64,000 bases of DNA from NCBI RefSeq assembly GCF_001899075.1, contig NZ_MKVA01000009.1, positions 1 to 64,000 of the forward strand. Direction: 5' to 3'. Below the pieces are notes generated by a model. It saw only the letters and a list, made by a program, of their open reading frames with translations. It was not told the DNA's origin and did not search any database. A program made the translations under genes and the position numbers. Below, one piece after another: positions 37,200-48,591 of the stretch (its first letter is position 1; every line of letters begins with the position of its first letter). This DNA comes from Devosia sp. 67-54 (GTDB lineage Bacteria; Pseudomonadota; Alphaproteobacteria; Rhizobiales; Devosiaceae).

Positions 37200-38762
37200 A
37201 TGACCGAAATCCGATCCGTCCATACGATGAGCGAGGCCGATCGCTACCGGCTGCTCATCGACGCGATTGCCGACTACGCCATCTATATGCTGGACGCCGG
37301 CGGCTATGTGGCGAGCTGGAATCCGGGTGCCCAGCGCTTCAAGGGCTATCGGGCCGAGGAAATCCTGGGCCAGCATTTCTCCCGCTTCTATACGCCCGAG
37401 GATCGTGCCGTGGACCTGCCGGCCCGCGCGCTGCGCACGGCGGAAACCGAGGGCCGCTTCGAAAACGAAGGCTGGCGCGTCCGCAAGGACGGCTCGCGCT
37501 TCTGGGCCCACGTCATCATCGACCCGATCAGGGACGAGGACGGCCGCACCATCGGCTTTGCCAAGGTGACGCGCGACCTCACCGAACGCCGGGAAGCGGC
37601 GCAGTCGCTGGCGCAGACCAAGGAAGAGCTGCTGCAGAGCCAGAAGATGGAGGCCATCGGCCGTCTGACCGGCGGCGTGGCGCACGATTTCAACAATCTG
37701 CTGATGGCCATCACCGGCAGCCTCGAGCTGCTGCGCAAGCGCATCCCCGACGATCCGCGCCTCATCCGGCTCATCGACAACGCCATGCAGGGCGCCCGTC
37801 GCGGCGCCTCGCTGACGCAGCGCATGCTGGCCTTTGCCCGCCGGCAGGAATTGCGGCCCGATTTCGTCGACGTCGCCGCCCTGGTCTCCAGCATGACCGA
37901 GCTGCTGTCACGCTCGCTCGGTCCCGGCGTCGAGATCGAAACCTATACCATCGGCCCGCTGAGCCGCGTGCTCATCGATGCCAACCAGCTCGAGCTCGCC
38001 ATCCTCAACCTCGCGGTCAACGCCAAGGACGCCATGCCGGACGGCGGCCGCCTGACGATCAGCGCCCGCGACGAGGTGCTGGCCAGCCGGCAGTCGGGGC
38101 TCCCGCCCGGTCGCTACGTCACCCTGTCGCTCACCGATACCGGCACCGGCATGGACGAGGAGACGCTCACCCACGCCACCGAACCGTTCTTCACCACCAA
38201 GGGCGTCGGCAAGGGCACCGGCCTCGGCCTCGCCATGGTACGCGGCCTGACCGAGCAGTCGGGCGGCACGGTGACGCTCGAAAGCACGCTGGGCACCGGC
38301 ACTACCGTCACCCTGTGGCTCCCCGAGGTCACCGGCGAAGCCGCCGAAATGGCGGCGACCGAGCCCGGCGACGCCGCCGAAGCCGCCGAGCCGGACGCAG
38401 GCCGGCCGCTGCGCGTCCTCGTCGTCGACGACGATTTCCTCGTCGCCATGAACACCTCGGCGATGCTCGAGGATCTCGGTCATGAAGTGGTCGAGGTGCA
38501 TTCCGGCCAGCTCGCGCTCGAGCAGCTCAAGACCAACAACGGCTTCGACCTGATGATCACCGACCAGGCCATGCCACAGATGACCGGTATCCAGTTGATC
38601 GGCGCCGCGCACGAGCTCAACCCGCATCTGCGGGTGGTCCTCGCCACCGGCTATGCCGAATTGCCGCCCGGCGCCGACCAGACCATTCCGCGCCTGTCCA
38701 AGCCCTTCTTCCAGTCCGATCTGGAAAAGGTCCTGGCGCAAATCGGCCCGCGCGCCGATTGA
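37200..38762 (+). CDS. PAS-domain hybrid sensor histidine kinase/response regulator
   Basis: A 520-residue protein with no membrane helices, so probably cytosolic. Order: PAS (about 14-130, DYAIYMLDAGGYVASWNPGA), HisKA with phosphoacceptor in GGVAHDFNNLL (His162), HATPase (about 265-380, NLAVNAKDAMPDGG and GKGTGLGLAMVRGL), then a receiver domain (about 400-515) with phospho-acceptor in MITDQAMPQM (Asp455). No separate DNA-binding regulator lies beside it, so its target is unknown. The ATG at 37200 has a GGGGAG ribosome site; it starts 71 bases after the importer ATPase gene. Confidence 0.93.
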   Translation: MTEIRSVHTMSEADRYRLLIDAIADYAIYMLDAGGYVASWNPGAQRFKGYRAEEILGQHFSRFYTPEDRAVDLPARALRTAETEGRFENEGWRVRKDGSRFWAHVIIDPIRDEDGRTIGFAKVTRDLTERREAAQSLAQTKEELLQSQKMEAIGRLTGGVAHDFNNLLMAITGSLELLRKRIPDDPRLIRLIDNAMQGARRGASLTQRMLAFARRQELRPDFVDVAALVSSMTELLSRSLGPGVEIETYTIGPLSRVLIDANQLELAILNLAVNAKDAMPDGGRLTISARDEVLASRQSGLPPGRYVTLSLTDTGTGMDEETLTHATEPFFTTKGVGKGTGLGLAMVRGLTEQSGGTVTLESTLGTGTTVTLWLPEVTGEAAEMAATEPGDAAEAAEPDAGRPLRVLVVDDDFLVAMNTSAMLEDLGHEVVEVHSGQLALEQLKTNNGFDLMITDQAMPQMTGIQLIGAAHELNPHLRVVLATGYAELPPGADQTIPRLSKPFFQSDLEKVLAQIGPRAD

Positions 38763-38793
38763 CCTTGCCGCCGGGCGCCGCCACCATGGCGGC

Positions 38794-40077
38794 ATGACCC
38801 AGCAGCCCTCCCGCCTCACCGACGCCGTCGACAGCCGTCGCGACGACCTCGTCGCCTTCACCGCCGACCTGATCCGCATCCCCACCATCAACCCGCCGGG
38901 CAACGCCTATCGCGAGATCTGCGAATACGTCGAACGCCGGCTCAGGCCGCGCTTTCCCGAGATCGAGCTGATCCGCGCCGAAGGCGCCATCGGCGACATC
39001 GACAAATATCCGCGCTGGAACGTGGTCGCCCGCCGCCCCGGCAAGGCCGGCGGCGATACCGTGCATTTCAACTCGCACCACGACGTGGTCGAGATCGGCA
39101 GCGGCTGGACCGTCGATCCCTTCGGCGGCGAAGTGAAGGACGACAAGGTCTATGGCCGCGGCGCGTGCGACATGAAAGGCGGCCTCGCCGCCTCCATCAT
39201 CGCCGCCGAGGCCTTCATCGACACCCACCCGGATTTCTCCGGCGCCATCGAGATTTCCGCCACCGCCGACGAGGAAACCGGCGGATATGGCGGTGTCGCG
39301 TACCTCGCCGAGAGGGGTATGTTCTCGCCCAACCGCGTGCAGCACGTCATCATTCCCGAGCCGCTCAACAAGAACCGCATCTGCCTCGGCCACCGCGGCG
39401 TGTGGTGGGCGGAGATCGAGACGCATGGCCGCATCGCCCACGGCTCCATGCCGTTCCTCGGCGACAGCGCCATCCGCCACATGGCGGCGCTGCTCGGCGA
39501 GATCGAGACCAGCCTTTACCCCGCCCTCGCCACCCGGCAGACGGCGATGCCGGTGGTGCCGCCGCTCGCCCGGCAATCGACGCTCAACATCAATTCCATC
39601 CACGGCGGCCAACCCGAGCCTGAAGACGGCTACACCGGCTTTCCCGCTCCGGTCGTCGCCCATTCGGCCCGCATCGTCATCGACCGCCGCTATCTGATCG
39701 AGGAAAAGCCCGAAGCGGTGCGCCAGGAAGTGCTGGACCTGCTGGAGCGGCTGAAGGCCACCCGCCCCGGCTTCAGCTACGAGCTGCGCGACCTATGGAC
39801 CATCCCGCCGACCATGACCGACAAGGCTGCGCCCGTCGTCCGCGCCGTCGACGCCGCCATCAATGCAGTGCTCGGCCTCAGCCCCGACTACGTGGTTTCG
39901 CCCGGCACCTACGACCAGAAGCATATCGACCGCATCGGCCGGCTGCACGACTGCATCGCCTACGGTCCCGGCATCCTCGATCTGGCGCACCAGCCCGACG
40001 AATATGTCGGCATCACCGACATGCTCGATTCCGCCAAGGTGATGGGGCTGGCGCTGGAAAATCTCCTGCGCGTGTAG
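38794..40077 (+). CDS. M20-family metallo-deacylase (ArgE/DapE-like)
   Basis: A 427-residue di-zinc amidohydrolase. Metal and catalytic motifs are visible in order: FNSHHDVV, GRGACDMKGG, ADEETGG (general-base Glu), IIPEP and a late AHQPDE histidine. The family includes acetylornithine deacetylase and succinyl-diaminopimelate desuccinylase; beside a peptide-type ABC importer a role in deacylating an imported N-acyl amino acid or peptide is more likely than biosynthesis. It begins 31 bases after the kinase gene and lies 104 bases before the binding-protein gene. Confidence 0.85.
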   Translation: MTQQPSRLTDAVDSRRDDLVAFTADLIRIPTINPPGNAYREICEYVERRLRPRFPEIELIRAEGAIGDIDKYPRWNVVARRPGKAGGDTVHFNSHHDVVEIGSGWTVDPFGGEVKDDKVYGRGACDMKGGLAASIIAAEAFIDTHPDFSGAIEISATADEETGGYGGVAYLAERGMFSPNRVQHVIIPEPLNKNRICLGHRGVWWAEIETHGRIAHGSMPFLGDSAIRHMAALLGEIETSLYPALATRQTAMPVVPPLARQSTLNINSIHGGQPEPEDGYTGFPAPVVAHSARIVIDRRYLIEEKPEAVRQEVLDLLERLKATRPGFSYELRDLWTIPPTMTDKAAPVVRAVDAAINAVLGLSPDYVVSPGTYDQKHIDRIGRLHDCIAYGPGILDLAHQPDEYVGITDMLDSAKVMGLALENLLRV

Positions 40078-40181
40078 CGATTGGGTTTTTCTGTCCCGAA
40101 AGACCATTTGTGCGCGCGCAAAATCGTTCTAAGCTTCGCCCAAGGCCGCACCAGGCGGCTGCCTTACGGGAAGGGACGTCC

Positions 40182-41660
40182 ATGCGCAAATCCTTGATTC
40201 TGCTGGCGATTGCCGGCGCAATGCTGTCGGGCACCGCTTATGCCCAATCGCGGACCGATGTGAATATCGCGATGCAGCTCGAACCCCCGAGCCTCGATCC
40301 CACCACCGGCGGCGCTGCCGCCGCCATCCGCTCGGTGACCTATGACAACATCTTCGAGGGCCTGACCCGCATCGACCGCGATGGCGCCGTGCAGCCGCTG
40401 CTCGCCAAGTCCTGGGACATCTCCGCCGACGGCCTGACCTACACCTTCCACCTGCACGACGGCGTGAAGTTTCAGGACGGCACGCCCTTCACCGCCGACG
40501 ACGTGAAATACTCGCTGGATGCCGCACGCGGGGAAAAGTCGGTCAACGCGCAGAAGCAGCTGTTCGCCAAGATCGCCTCGGTCGACGTCGTCGATCCCAC
40601 CACGGTCAAGGTGACACTCAGCGGCCCGCAGGGCGATTTCCTCTATGACATGGGCTGGGGCGATGCGGTGATCGTGTCGCAGAAGACCGCCGCCACCAAC
40701 GCCACCAACCCGGTCGGCACCGGCCCCTACCGCTTCAGCGACTGGGTCAAGGGCGACCATGTCACCCTCGTCGCCAATCCGGACTATTGGGGCGCCAAGC
40801 CCTCGATCGAGAAGGCCACCATCAAGTTCATCTCCGATCCGACCGCGGCGGTCGCGGCGATCCTCGCCGGCGACGTCGACGTCTTCGGCGGCTTCCCGGC
40901 GCCCGAGGCCGTCGACCAGATCAAGGCCGACCCGCGCTTCTCCGTGACCGTCGGCTCGACCCAGGGCGAAACCGTGCTGGCCATGAACAACGGCAAGGCG
41001 CCGCTCGACAACATCAAGGTGCGCGAGGCCATCGCCCACGCCATCGACCGCAAGGCGATCATCGACGCCGCGCAGTTCGGCTACGGTACGCCGATCGGCT
41101 CGTTCTTCTCGCCCGGCGATCCGGCCTATATCGACCTGACCTCGATCTCCAATTTCGACCCCGACAAGTCCAAGGCCCTGCTCGCCGAAGCCGGCGTGAA
41201 GGACCTGACGCTGTCGCTGAAGCTGCCGCCGGCCCAATATGCCCGGGCCGCCGGCCCGGTGATCCAGCAGGAGCTCGCCAACATCGGCATCAAGGTCGAC
41301 ATCACCAATGTCGAATGGGCCGATTGGCTCTCCAACGTGTTCACCAACAAGGACTATGACCTGACCATCGTCAGCCACGTCGAGCCCAACGATTTCGGCA
41401 ATTTCGGCAAGGACGGCTACTACTTCAACTACAAGAATCCGGAGTTCGCCAAGCTGATGACCGAGCTGGGCAACACCACCGATCCTGCCAAGCAGACCGC
41501 CATCAAGCAGGACGTGCAGAAGCTGCTCGCCAACGACTTTGCGGCCGGCTTCCTGTTCGAGCTGCCCAACATCACCGTGGCCAACAAGGACCTCAAGGGC
41601 ATCTGGGAAAACGCACCGATCCCGGCCACGATCATCTCCGAGATGTCCTGGGCACAGTGA
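40182..41660 (+). CDS. Peptide-type ABC transporter substrate-binding protein (family 5)
   Basis: A 492-residue DppA/OppA-type protein. Signal peptide at residues 1-22 (cleavage after AYA), then IAMQLEPPSLDP, TYDNIFEGL, LAKSWDISADGLTYTFHLHD and DGTPFTADDVKYS, all typical. It captures a peptide, opine or similar solute for the following permeases. The ribosome site is AAGGGA, 8 bases upstream. A strong hairpin lies between this gene and the permeases. Confidence 0.93.
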   Translation: MRKSLILLAIAGAMLSGTAYAQSRTDVNIAMQLEPPSLDPTTGGAAAAIRSVTYDNIFEGLTRIDRDGAVQPLLAKSWDISADGLTYTFHLHDGVKFQDGTPFTADDVKYSLDAARGEKSVNAQKQLFAKIASVDVVDPTTVKVTLSGPQGDFLYDMGWGDAVIVSQKTAATNATNPVGTGPYRFSDWVKGDHVTLVANPDYWGAKPSIEKATIKFISDPTAAVAAILAGDVDVFGGFPAPEAVDQIKADPRFSVTVGSTQGETVLAMNNGKAPLDNIKVREAIAHAIDRKAIIDAAQFGYGTPIGSFFSPGDPAYIDLTSISNFDPDKSKALLAEAGVKDLTLSLKLPPAQYARAAGPVIQQELANIGIKVDITNVEWADWLSNVFTNKDYDLTIVSHVEPNDFGNFGKDGYYFNYKNPEFAKLMTELGNTTDPAKQTAIKQDVQKLLANDFAAGFLFELPNITVANKDLKGIWENAPIPATIISEMSWAQ

Positions 41661-41720
41661 CCTCGCAATCAGGACTCCTCTCCCGCGGCGCGGGCGAGGA
41701 GGACCAGCCAAGCTGGTACA

Positions 41721-41755
41721 GGGGCGGCCGCACACTTCATGTTCGTGGCCGCCCC
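41721..41755 (+). terminator. Intercistronic hairpin after the peptide-binding-protein gene
   Basis: GGGGCGGCC (41721-41729) and GGCCGCCCC (41747-41755) form a 9-bp stem with a 17-base loop, followed by TTTCC. It lies in the 198-base gap before the permease genes and probably attenuates or stabilises the operon mRNA. Confidence 0.6.
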
Positions 41756-41858
41756 TTTCCATCGCCTTCGGGGCCACCCTTTTCGCCGTGCAGGGAAAGC
41801 CCGACCGCAATCGCACTGCTCCGCTTGCGCCCCTGCGCAGGCATGGTTGAATAGCCCG

Positions 41859-42803
41859 ATGTCCACCTATCTGCTCGGCCGCCTGGGCTCGCTCGTCATC
41901 AGCCTGCTTGTCGCGTCCATCGTCATCTTCCTGATCCTCGAGGTCGTGCCCGGCGATCCGGCGCAGTTCATGCTGGGCATGAACGCGCAGCCCGACACCC
42001 TCGCCGCCCTGCGCGAGCAGCTCGGCCTCGACCAACCGGCCTTCAGCCGCTACGTCACCTGGCTGTTCGGCATGCTGCATGGCGATCTCGGCATCTCCTA
42101 CACCTACAAGACCCCGGTGACCGAGCTGGTGCTGCAGCGCCTCGGCGTGTCGCTGCCGCTCGCCGTGCTGTCGCTGAGCCTCACTATCCTCATCGCCTTT
42201 CCGGCCGGCATTCTTGCCGCCGCAAAACGCAATTCCAGAACCGATTTCGCCGTGATGGGCGTCACCCAGTTCGGCGTGGCCGTGCCCAATTTCTGGTTCG
42301 CCATCCTGCTCGTCTGGGTGTTCGCGGTGATCCTCCACTGGTTTTCGGCCGGCGGCTTTCCGGGCTGGGACAAGGGCCTGTGGATCGGCCTGCGCTCGCT
42401 CATTTTGCCCGCCATCGCGCTGGCGCTGCCGCAGGCCTCGATCCTTGCCCGCGTCATGCGCTCGGCCCTGCTCGATACGCTCGAGGAAGACTACATCCGT
42501 TCAGCCCGGGCCCGCGGCCTGTCGCAGCGCGCCACGCTCTGGCGTCACGCGGTGCGCAACGCCCTGATCCCGGTGCTGACCATCGTCGGGCTGCAATTCG
42601 CCTTCCTGCTGGCCGGCGCCATCATCATCGAGAACGTGTTCTTCCTGCCCGGGCTCGGGCGCCTCATCTTCCAGGGCATCACCCAGCGCGACCTGATCGT
42701 CGTCAAATCGGTGGTGATGCTGCTGGTATTCGCCGTCATCCTCGTCAATTTCCTGGTCGATCTGAGCTACATCGCCGTCGACCCGCGGCTCAGGAGGCGC
42801 TGA
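41859..42803 (+). CDS. Peptide-type ABC transporter permease (DppB-like)
   Basis: A 314-residue permease. It starts with the DppB signature MSTYLLGRLGSLVISLLVAS, has VVPGDPAQFMLG early and the ATPase-contact loop EDYIRSARARGLSQRATLWRH. Six membrane helices are expected. Its stop and the next start codon overlap (TGATG), so both permeases are translated together. Confidence 0.93.
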   Translation: MSTYLLGRLGSLVISLLVASIVIFLILEVVPGDPAQFMLGMNAQPDTLAALREQLGLDQPAFSRYVTWLFGMLHGDLGISYTYKTPVTELVLQRLGVSLPLAVLSLSLTILIAFPAGILAAAKRNSRTDFAVMGVTQFGVAVPNFWFAILLVWVFAVILHWFSAGGFPGWDKGLWIGLRSLILPAIALALPQASILARVMRSALLDTLEEDYIRSARARGLSQRATLWRHAVRNALIPVLTIVGLQFAFLLAGAIIIENVFFLPGLGRLIFQGITQRDLIVVKSVVMLLVFAVILVNFLVDLSYIAVDPRLRRR

Positions 42804-43677
42804 TGGCCGACGCCGGCATCGCCTCCATCGACCTGCCGCGTGGCTCGCTGCTGCGCGCCGCGCTGCGTTCGCCCAGCTTCGTCGCCGGCGCCATCGTCAC
42901 CCTGCTCTTCGTCGGCATCGCGTTGCTGAGCTTCGTGTGGACGCCCTACGACTTCGCCGCGCAGGACATTCCCAACAAGCTCCACGCCCCCACCGCCGCG
43001 CACTGGTTCGGCACCGACCAGTACGGCCGCGACGTGTTCTCGCAGATCCTGGTCGGCGCCCGCACCTCGCTTGCCGTCGCCCTCATCGCCGTGACGGTCG
43101 GCGTGGGCGTCGGCGTGCCGCTCGGCCTGTGGGCGGCCGCCCGCCGCGGCACGCTGCTCGACGAGACCATCATGCGGCTCAACGACCTGGTCTTCGCCTT
43201 TCCGGCGCTGCTGATCGCCATCCTCATCACTGCCGTTTTCGGCCCCAGCGCCACCAACGCCGTCATCGCCATCGGCATCTTCAACATCCCTGTCTTCGCC
43301 CGACTGAGCCGTGCCGCCGCGCTCAGCATCTGGACCCGCGACTTCATCCTCGCCGCCCGCGTCGCCGGCAAGGGCGCCACCCGCATCTCGCTCGAGCACA
43401 TCCTGCCCAACATCCTCAATACGCTGGTGGTGCAGATCACCATCCAGTTCTCCCTCGGCATCCTGGCCGAGGCGGCGCTCGCCTATGTCGGCCTCGGCGC
43501 GCAGCCGCCGACCCCGAGCTGGGGCAAGATGCTGGCCGACAGCCAGACCCTGATCTCGCTTGCCCCGCATCTCGCCATCATCCCCGGCGTCGCCATCGTG
43601 CTGACCGTGCTCGGCCTGAACCTGATGGGCGACGGGCTGCGCGACATTTTCGATCCGCGCCTGCAGCGGAGCCGCCA

Positions 43678-43681
<4 letters not shown>
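42803..43681 (+). CDS. Peptide-type ABC transporter permease (DppC-like)
   Basis: A 292-residue permease with the DppC hallmarks HWFGTDQYGRDVFSQILVGA near residue 60 and the EAA-like loop DFILAARVAGKGATRISLEH. Its coding region overlaps the ATPase gene by 4 bases (ATGA). Ribosome site AGGAGG at 42792-42797. Confidence 0.93.
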
Positions 43682-45267
<1,586 letters not shown>

Positions 45268-45288
45268 GTTAGGGTCGCGGAGGCGGCG

Positions 45289-45948
45289 CTATACGCCCTG
45301 CCCCGCCCACACGATGCGATACATTTCCGCCTCACCGGCGAACCGCCAGCGCGGATCGGCATCGGCGATCAGCTCCGTCGTCCCATCGGGAAGCCGCTGC
45401 AGCCGCCGCGGCAAGAGCTCGTCGCCGACCGCCACCAGATAGAGACCCGTTCTAGCCGGCCGCTCCCGGATATCGAGCACGAGGAAAGCCCCCTTGCCGA
45501 TCGCCGGCGCCATGCCGCCATCGCCCGCCGACGCATAGCGTGCCGCCGCCTCGCTGAGCCCGAGCCCGTCCAGCCAGTGTGAGCTCACGGCGAATTCGGA
45601 TGGCGTCCACCGCTCGACCATGCGCCCGCCGGCCGTCACCACCTCCGGCCGCAGCGGCAACAGCCGCACGAAGCCCGGCAGGGCGTCGAACGTCGCGGCG
45701 CCGGCGTCGCTCAGCCCCCGCAGGTCCGGCCGCACGGCCTGACCGCTCGCCACCCAGTCGAGCGTCACCCCGGCGGCCCGCGCCAGCACCAGCACGTCCT
45801 CGAGCCGCAGCGGCGCGCCTGGCTTGCGCATGTTGTCGACATGTGTTCGCGTCTTACCCAGCAGCGCCGCCGCCCGCACCGGCCCGCCCACGGCGTTCAC
45901 CAGCGCCGCGATACGCTCTTCCTGCGTTTTCCCATCGAGTTCGGCCAT
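45289..45948 (-). CDS. HTH/S24-like (LexA-CI type) regulator lacking catalytic residues
   Basis: About 219 residues from ATG 45948 (a GTG at 45963 is an alternative). The N-terminal helix-turn-helix (about 1-60) includes AALLGKTRTHVDNMRK; the C-terminal part resembles the S24 signal-peptidase/LexA domain (GMAPAIGKGAFLVLD, then GLYLVAVGDELLPRRLQR). At the self-cleavage serine before the conserved Met there is Gly, and the expected Lys is Arg, so autoproteolysis looks lost. Inverted ATGCAA/TTGCAT repeats lie immediately upstream, suggesting autoregulation and control of the divergent small gene and the downstream aldehyde-dehydrogenase operon. Confidence 0.8.
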   Translation of the reverse strand: MAELDGKTQEERIAALVNAVGGPVRAAALLGKTRTHVDNMRKPGAPLRLEDVLVLARAAGVTLDWVASGQAVRPDLRGLSDAGAATFDALPGFVRLLPLRPEVVTAGGRMVERWTPSEFAVSSHWLDGLGLSEAAARYASAGDGGMAPAIGKGAFLVLDIRERPARTGLYLVAVGDELLPRRLQRLPDGTTELIADADPRWRFAGEAEMYRIVWAGQGV

Positions 45949-45970
45949 ACCCGACAAATCCACTTGACGG

Positions 45971-46011
45971 ATGCAAAATTACGTTGGCACAATGCAAGAA
46001 TAATTTTGCAT
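45971..46011. promoter_or_regulatory. Operator cluster between the S24-like regulator and the small ORF
   Basis: ATGCAAAATTA (45971-45981) is the exact complement of TAATTTTGCAT (46001-46011). A third half-site ATGCAA begins at 45992, 21 bases (two helical turns) after the first. TTGACG at 45964-45969 could be a plus-strand -35. The repeats are seen; assigning them to the S24-like regulator is inference. Confidence 0.6.
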
Positions 46012-46079
46012 ATCACACGGTGCGCCCAGAGTCGTGGACACCCCTTTGTGACACAGGCCATGTTGGAAGCGAAGCCACG

Positions 46080-46328
46080 ATGAGCGAAGGGCCGCCTTTG
46101 GGCGCCGACGCGGTCGCCGAGACGTATCTCGGCATCGCCGCCGCGACCGCCGGACGCAGCATCCCGGTGGTGCGCGCCGCGCTGGCCATGTCGATCACCC
46201 TCATCGGCGAGCAGCACGGGCTGCGCGGCGCCGCCTTGCTCGCCTGGATCGACTCCATCGCCGAGACTGCCCGCAAGGCTGCCGGCACACCGACGGACGT
46301 TCGCCGGCGGACACGGCCGGAGCACTGA
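46080..46328 (+). CDS. Small protein of unknown function, divergent from the S24-like regulator
   Basis: An 82-residue ORF starting MSEGPPLGADAVAETYLGIA, mostly helical and rich in Ala (GAALLAWIDSIAETARKAAG), ending in a basic tail. No signal peptide and no family I recognise. A GGAAG lies 9 bases before the ATG. It sits alone between an operator cluster and the aldehyde dehydrogenase gene (59-base gap), so it may be the first gene of that operon. It could be a small regulator or partner protein; no toxin or antitoxin feature is visible. Confidence 0.55.
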   Translation: MSEGPPLGADAVAETYLGIAAATAGRSIPVVRAALAMSITLIGEQHGLRGAALLAWIDSIAETARKAAGTPTDVRRRTRPEH

Positions 46329-46387
46329 GTGCCCCCTGGCGTCGTCATGTCTTGATGCCAAGGGAGGAGCGGCGTAGGCAGGTCGGC

Positions 46388-47838
46388 ATGAACATCCGAC
46401 CCGATCCGCAGCTTTTCTTCGATCCCTCCAAATGCTTCATCGGCGGCCGCTGGGTCGCCCCGCTCGGCGGCGATGCCCTGCCCGTCGAGAACCCGTCCGA
46501 CGGCACCGTTATCGCGCAGATCCCACGCGGCACCGCGGCCGACATCGACGCGGCGGTGGCCGCGGCGCGCGCCGCCCTCGACGGCGCCTGGGGCAGGACA
46601 CCCGCGGCCGAACGCGGACGCATTCTTGCCCGCATCGGCCGGCTCGTGCTTGAGCGGGTCGACGACCTCGCCCGTATCGAGGCGCTCGATGTCGGCAAGC
46701 CGCTGAAGCAGGCGCGCGCCGACGCCCTCGCCCTCGCCCGCTACATGGAGTTTTATGGCGGGGCCGCCGACAAGGTGATGGGCGAGACCATTCCCTATCT
46801 CGACGGCTATACCGTCTATACCCTGCGCGAGCCACACGGCGTCACCGGCCACATCATCCCGTGGAACTACCCCATGCAGGTGCTGGGCCGCTCCGTCGGC
46901 GGCGCGCTGACCATGGGCAACGCCGTGGTGCTGAAGCCGGCCGAAGAAGCCTGCCTCACCGCCATCGCCTTCGCGCAAATCGCCAAGGAAGCCGGCCTGC
47001 CGGACGGTGCGCTCAATGTCGTCCCCGGCCTCGGCGAGGAGGCAGGCGCGGCGTTGACCGCGCATCCGGGCGTCAACCACATCTCCTTTACCGGCTCGGT
47101 GCCGGTCGGACAGATCATCCAGCGCGCCGCCGCGCAGAACGTCGTTCCGGTGACGCTGGAGCTCGGCGGCAAGTCGCCGCAACTGGTGTTTGCCGACGCC
47201 GATCTCGACCGCGCCCTGCCCTTCCTCGTCAACGCCGGCATCCAGAACGCCGGCCAGACCTGCTCGGCAAGCTCGCGCATCCTGGTTGAGCGCAAGATTC
47301 ACGATGAACTGCTGGCCCGCATGGCCGAGCGCTACCGCGCGCTGCGCGTCGGCGCGGCGATTGCCGACCTCGACCTCGGCCCGATGGTCAGCGAACGGCA
47401 AAAGCAGGTGGTCTCGGACTTCCTCGGCGACCTCGGCGGCGCCGAGATCGCGGGCCGCGGCAGCATCGAGACCGATGCCCCCGCCGGCGGCCATTTCCTG
47501 CAGCCGACGCTGCTCGCGGGTGTCTCCCCCGACAACCGGCTGGCGCAGGACGAAATTTTCGGCCCGGTACAGGTTGTGATCCCGTTCGACAGCGAGGAGG
47601 AGGCCGTCGCCATCGCCAACGGCACCGATTTCGGCCTTGTCGCCGGCCTCTGGACCGATCACGGCGGCCGGCAGATGCGGCTGGCCAAGGCCATCCGCTC
47701 GGGCCAGGTGTTCATCAACAATTACGGGGCCGGCGGCGGCGTCGAGCTGCCCTTCGGCGGCACCGGCAAATCCGGCTTCGGCCGCGAGAAAGGCATGGAA
47801 GCATTGTACGGGTTCAGTGTGCTCAAGACGGTGGCGGC

Positions 47839-47851
<13 letters not shown>
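46388..47851 (+). CDS. NAD(P)-dependent aldehyde dehydrogenase
   Basis: A 487-residue ALDH of normal length. The general-base Glu is in TLELGGKSP (Glu259) and the catalytic Cys in NAGQTCSASSR (Cys292); the fold's PWNYPM and FTGSVPVG motifs are present. It resembles betaine/aminobutyraldehyde dehydrogenases, but the aldehyde cannot be named from sequence. Its 3' end overlaps the SDR gene by 13 bases. The ATG at 46388 is preferred; an in-frame TTG/ATG lies 33-36 bases upstream. Confidence 0.92.
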
Positions 47852-48582
<731 letters not shown>

Positions 48583-48591
48583 GGTTTGGCC

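Noticed and set aside
45289-45948. Prophage CI repressor hypothesis
   Set aside because: No integrase, Cro, terminase, capsid or tail genes nearby; the neighbours are metabolic.
45984-46000. TTGGCAC resembling a sigma-54 -24 element
   Set aside because: No TGC element occurs at the required spacing; the sequence is better explained by the ATGCAA operator repeats.
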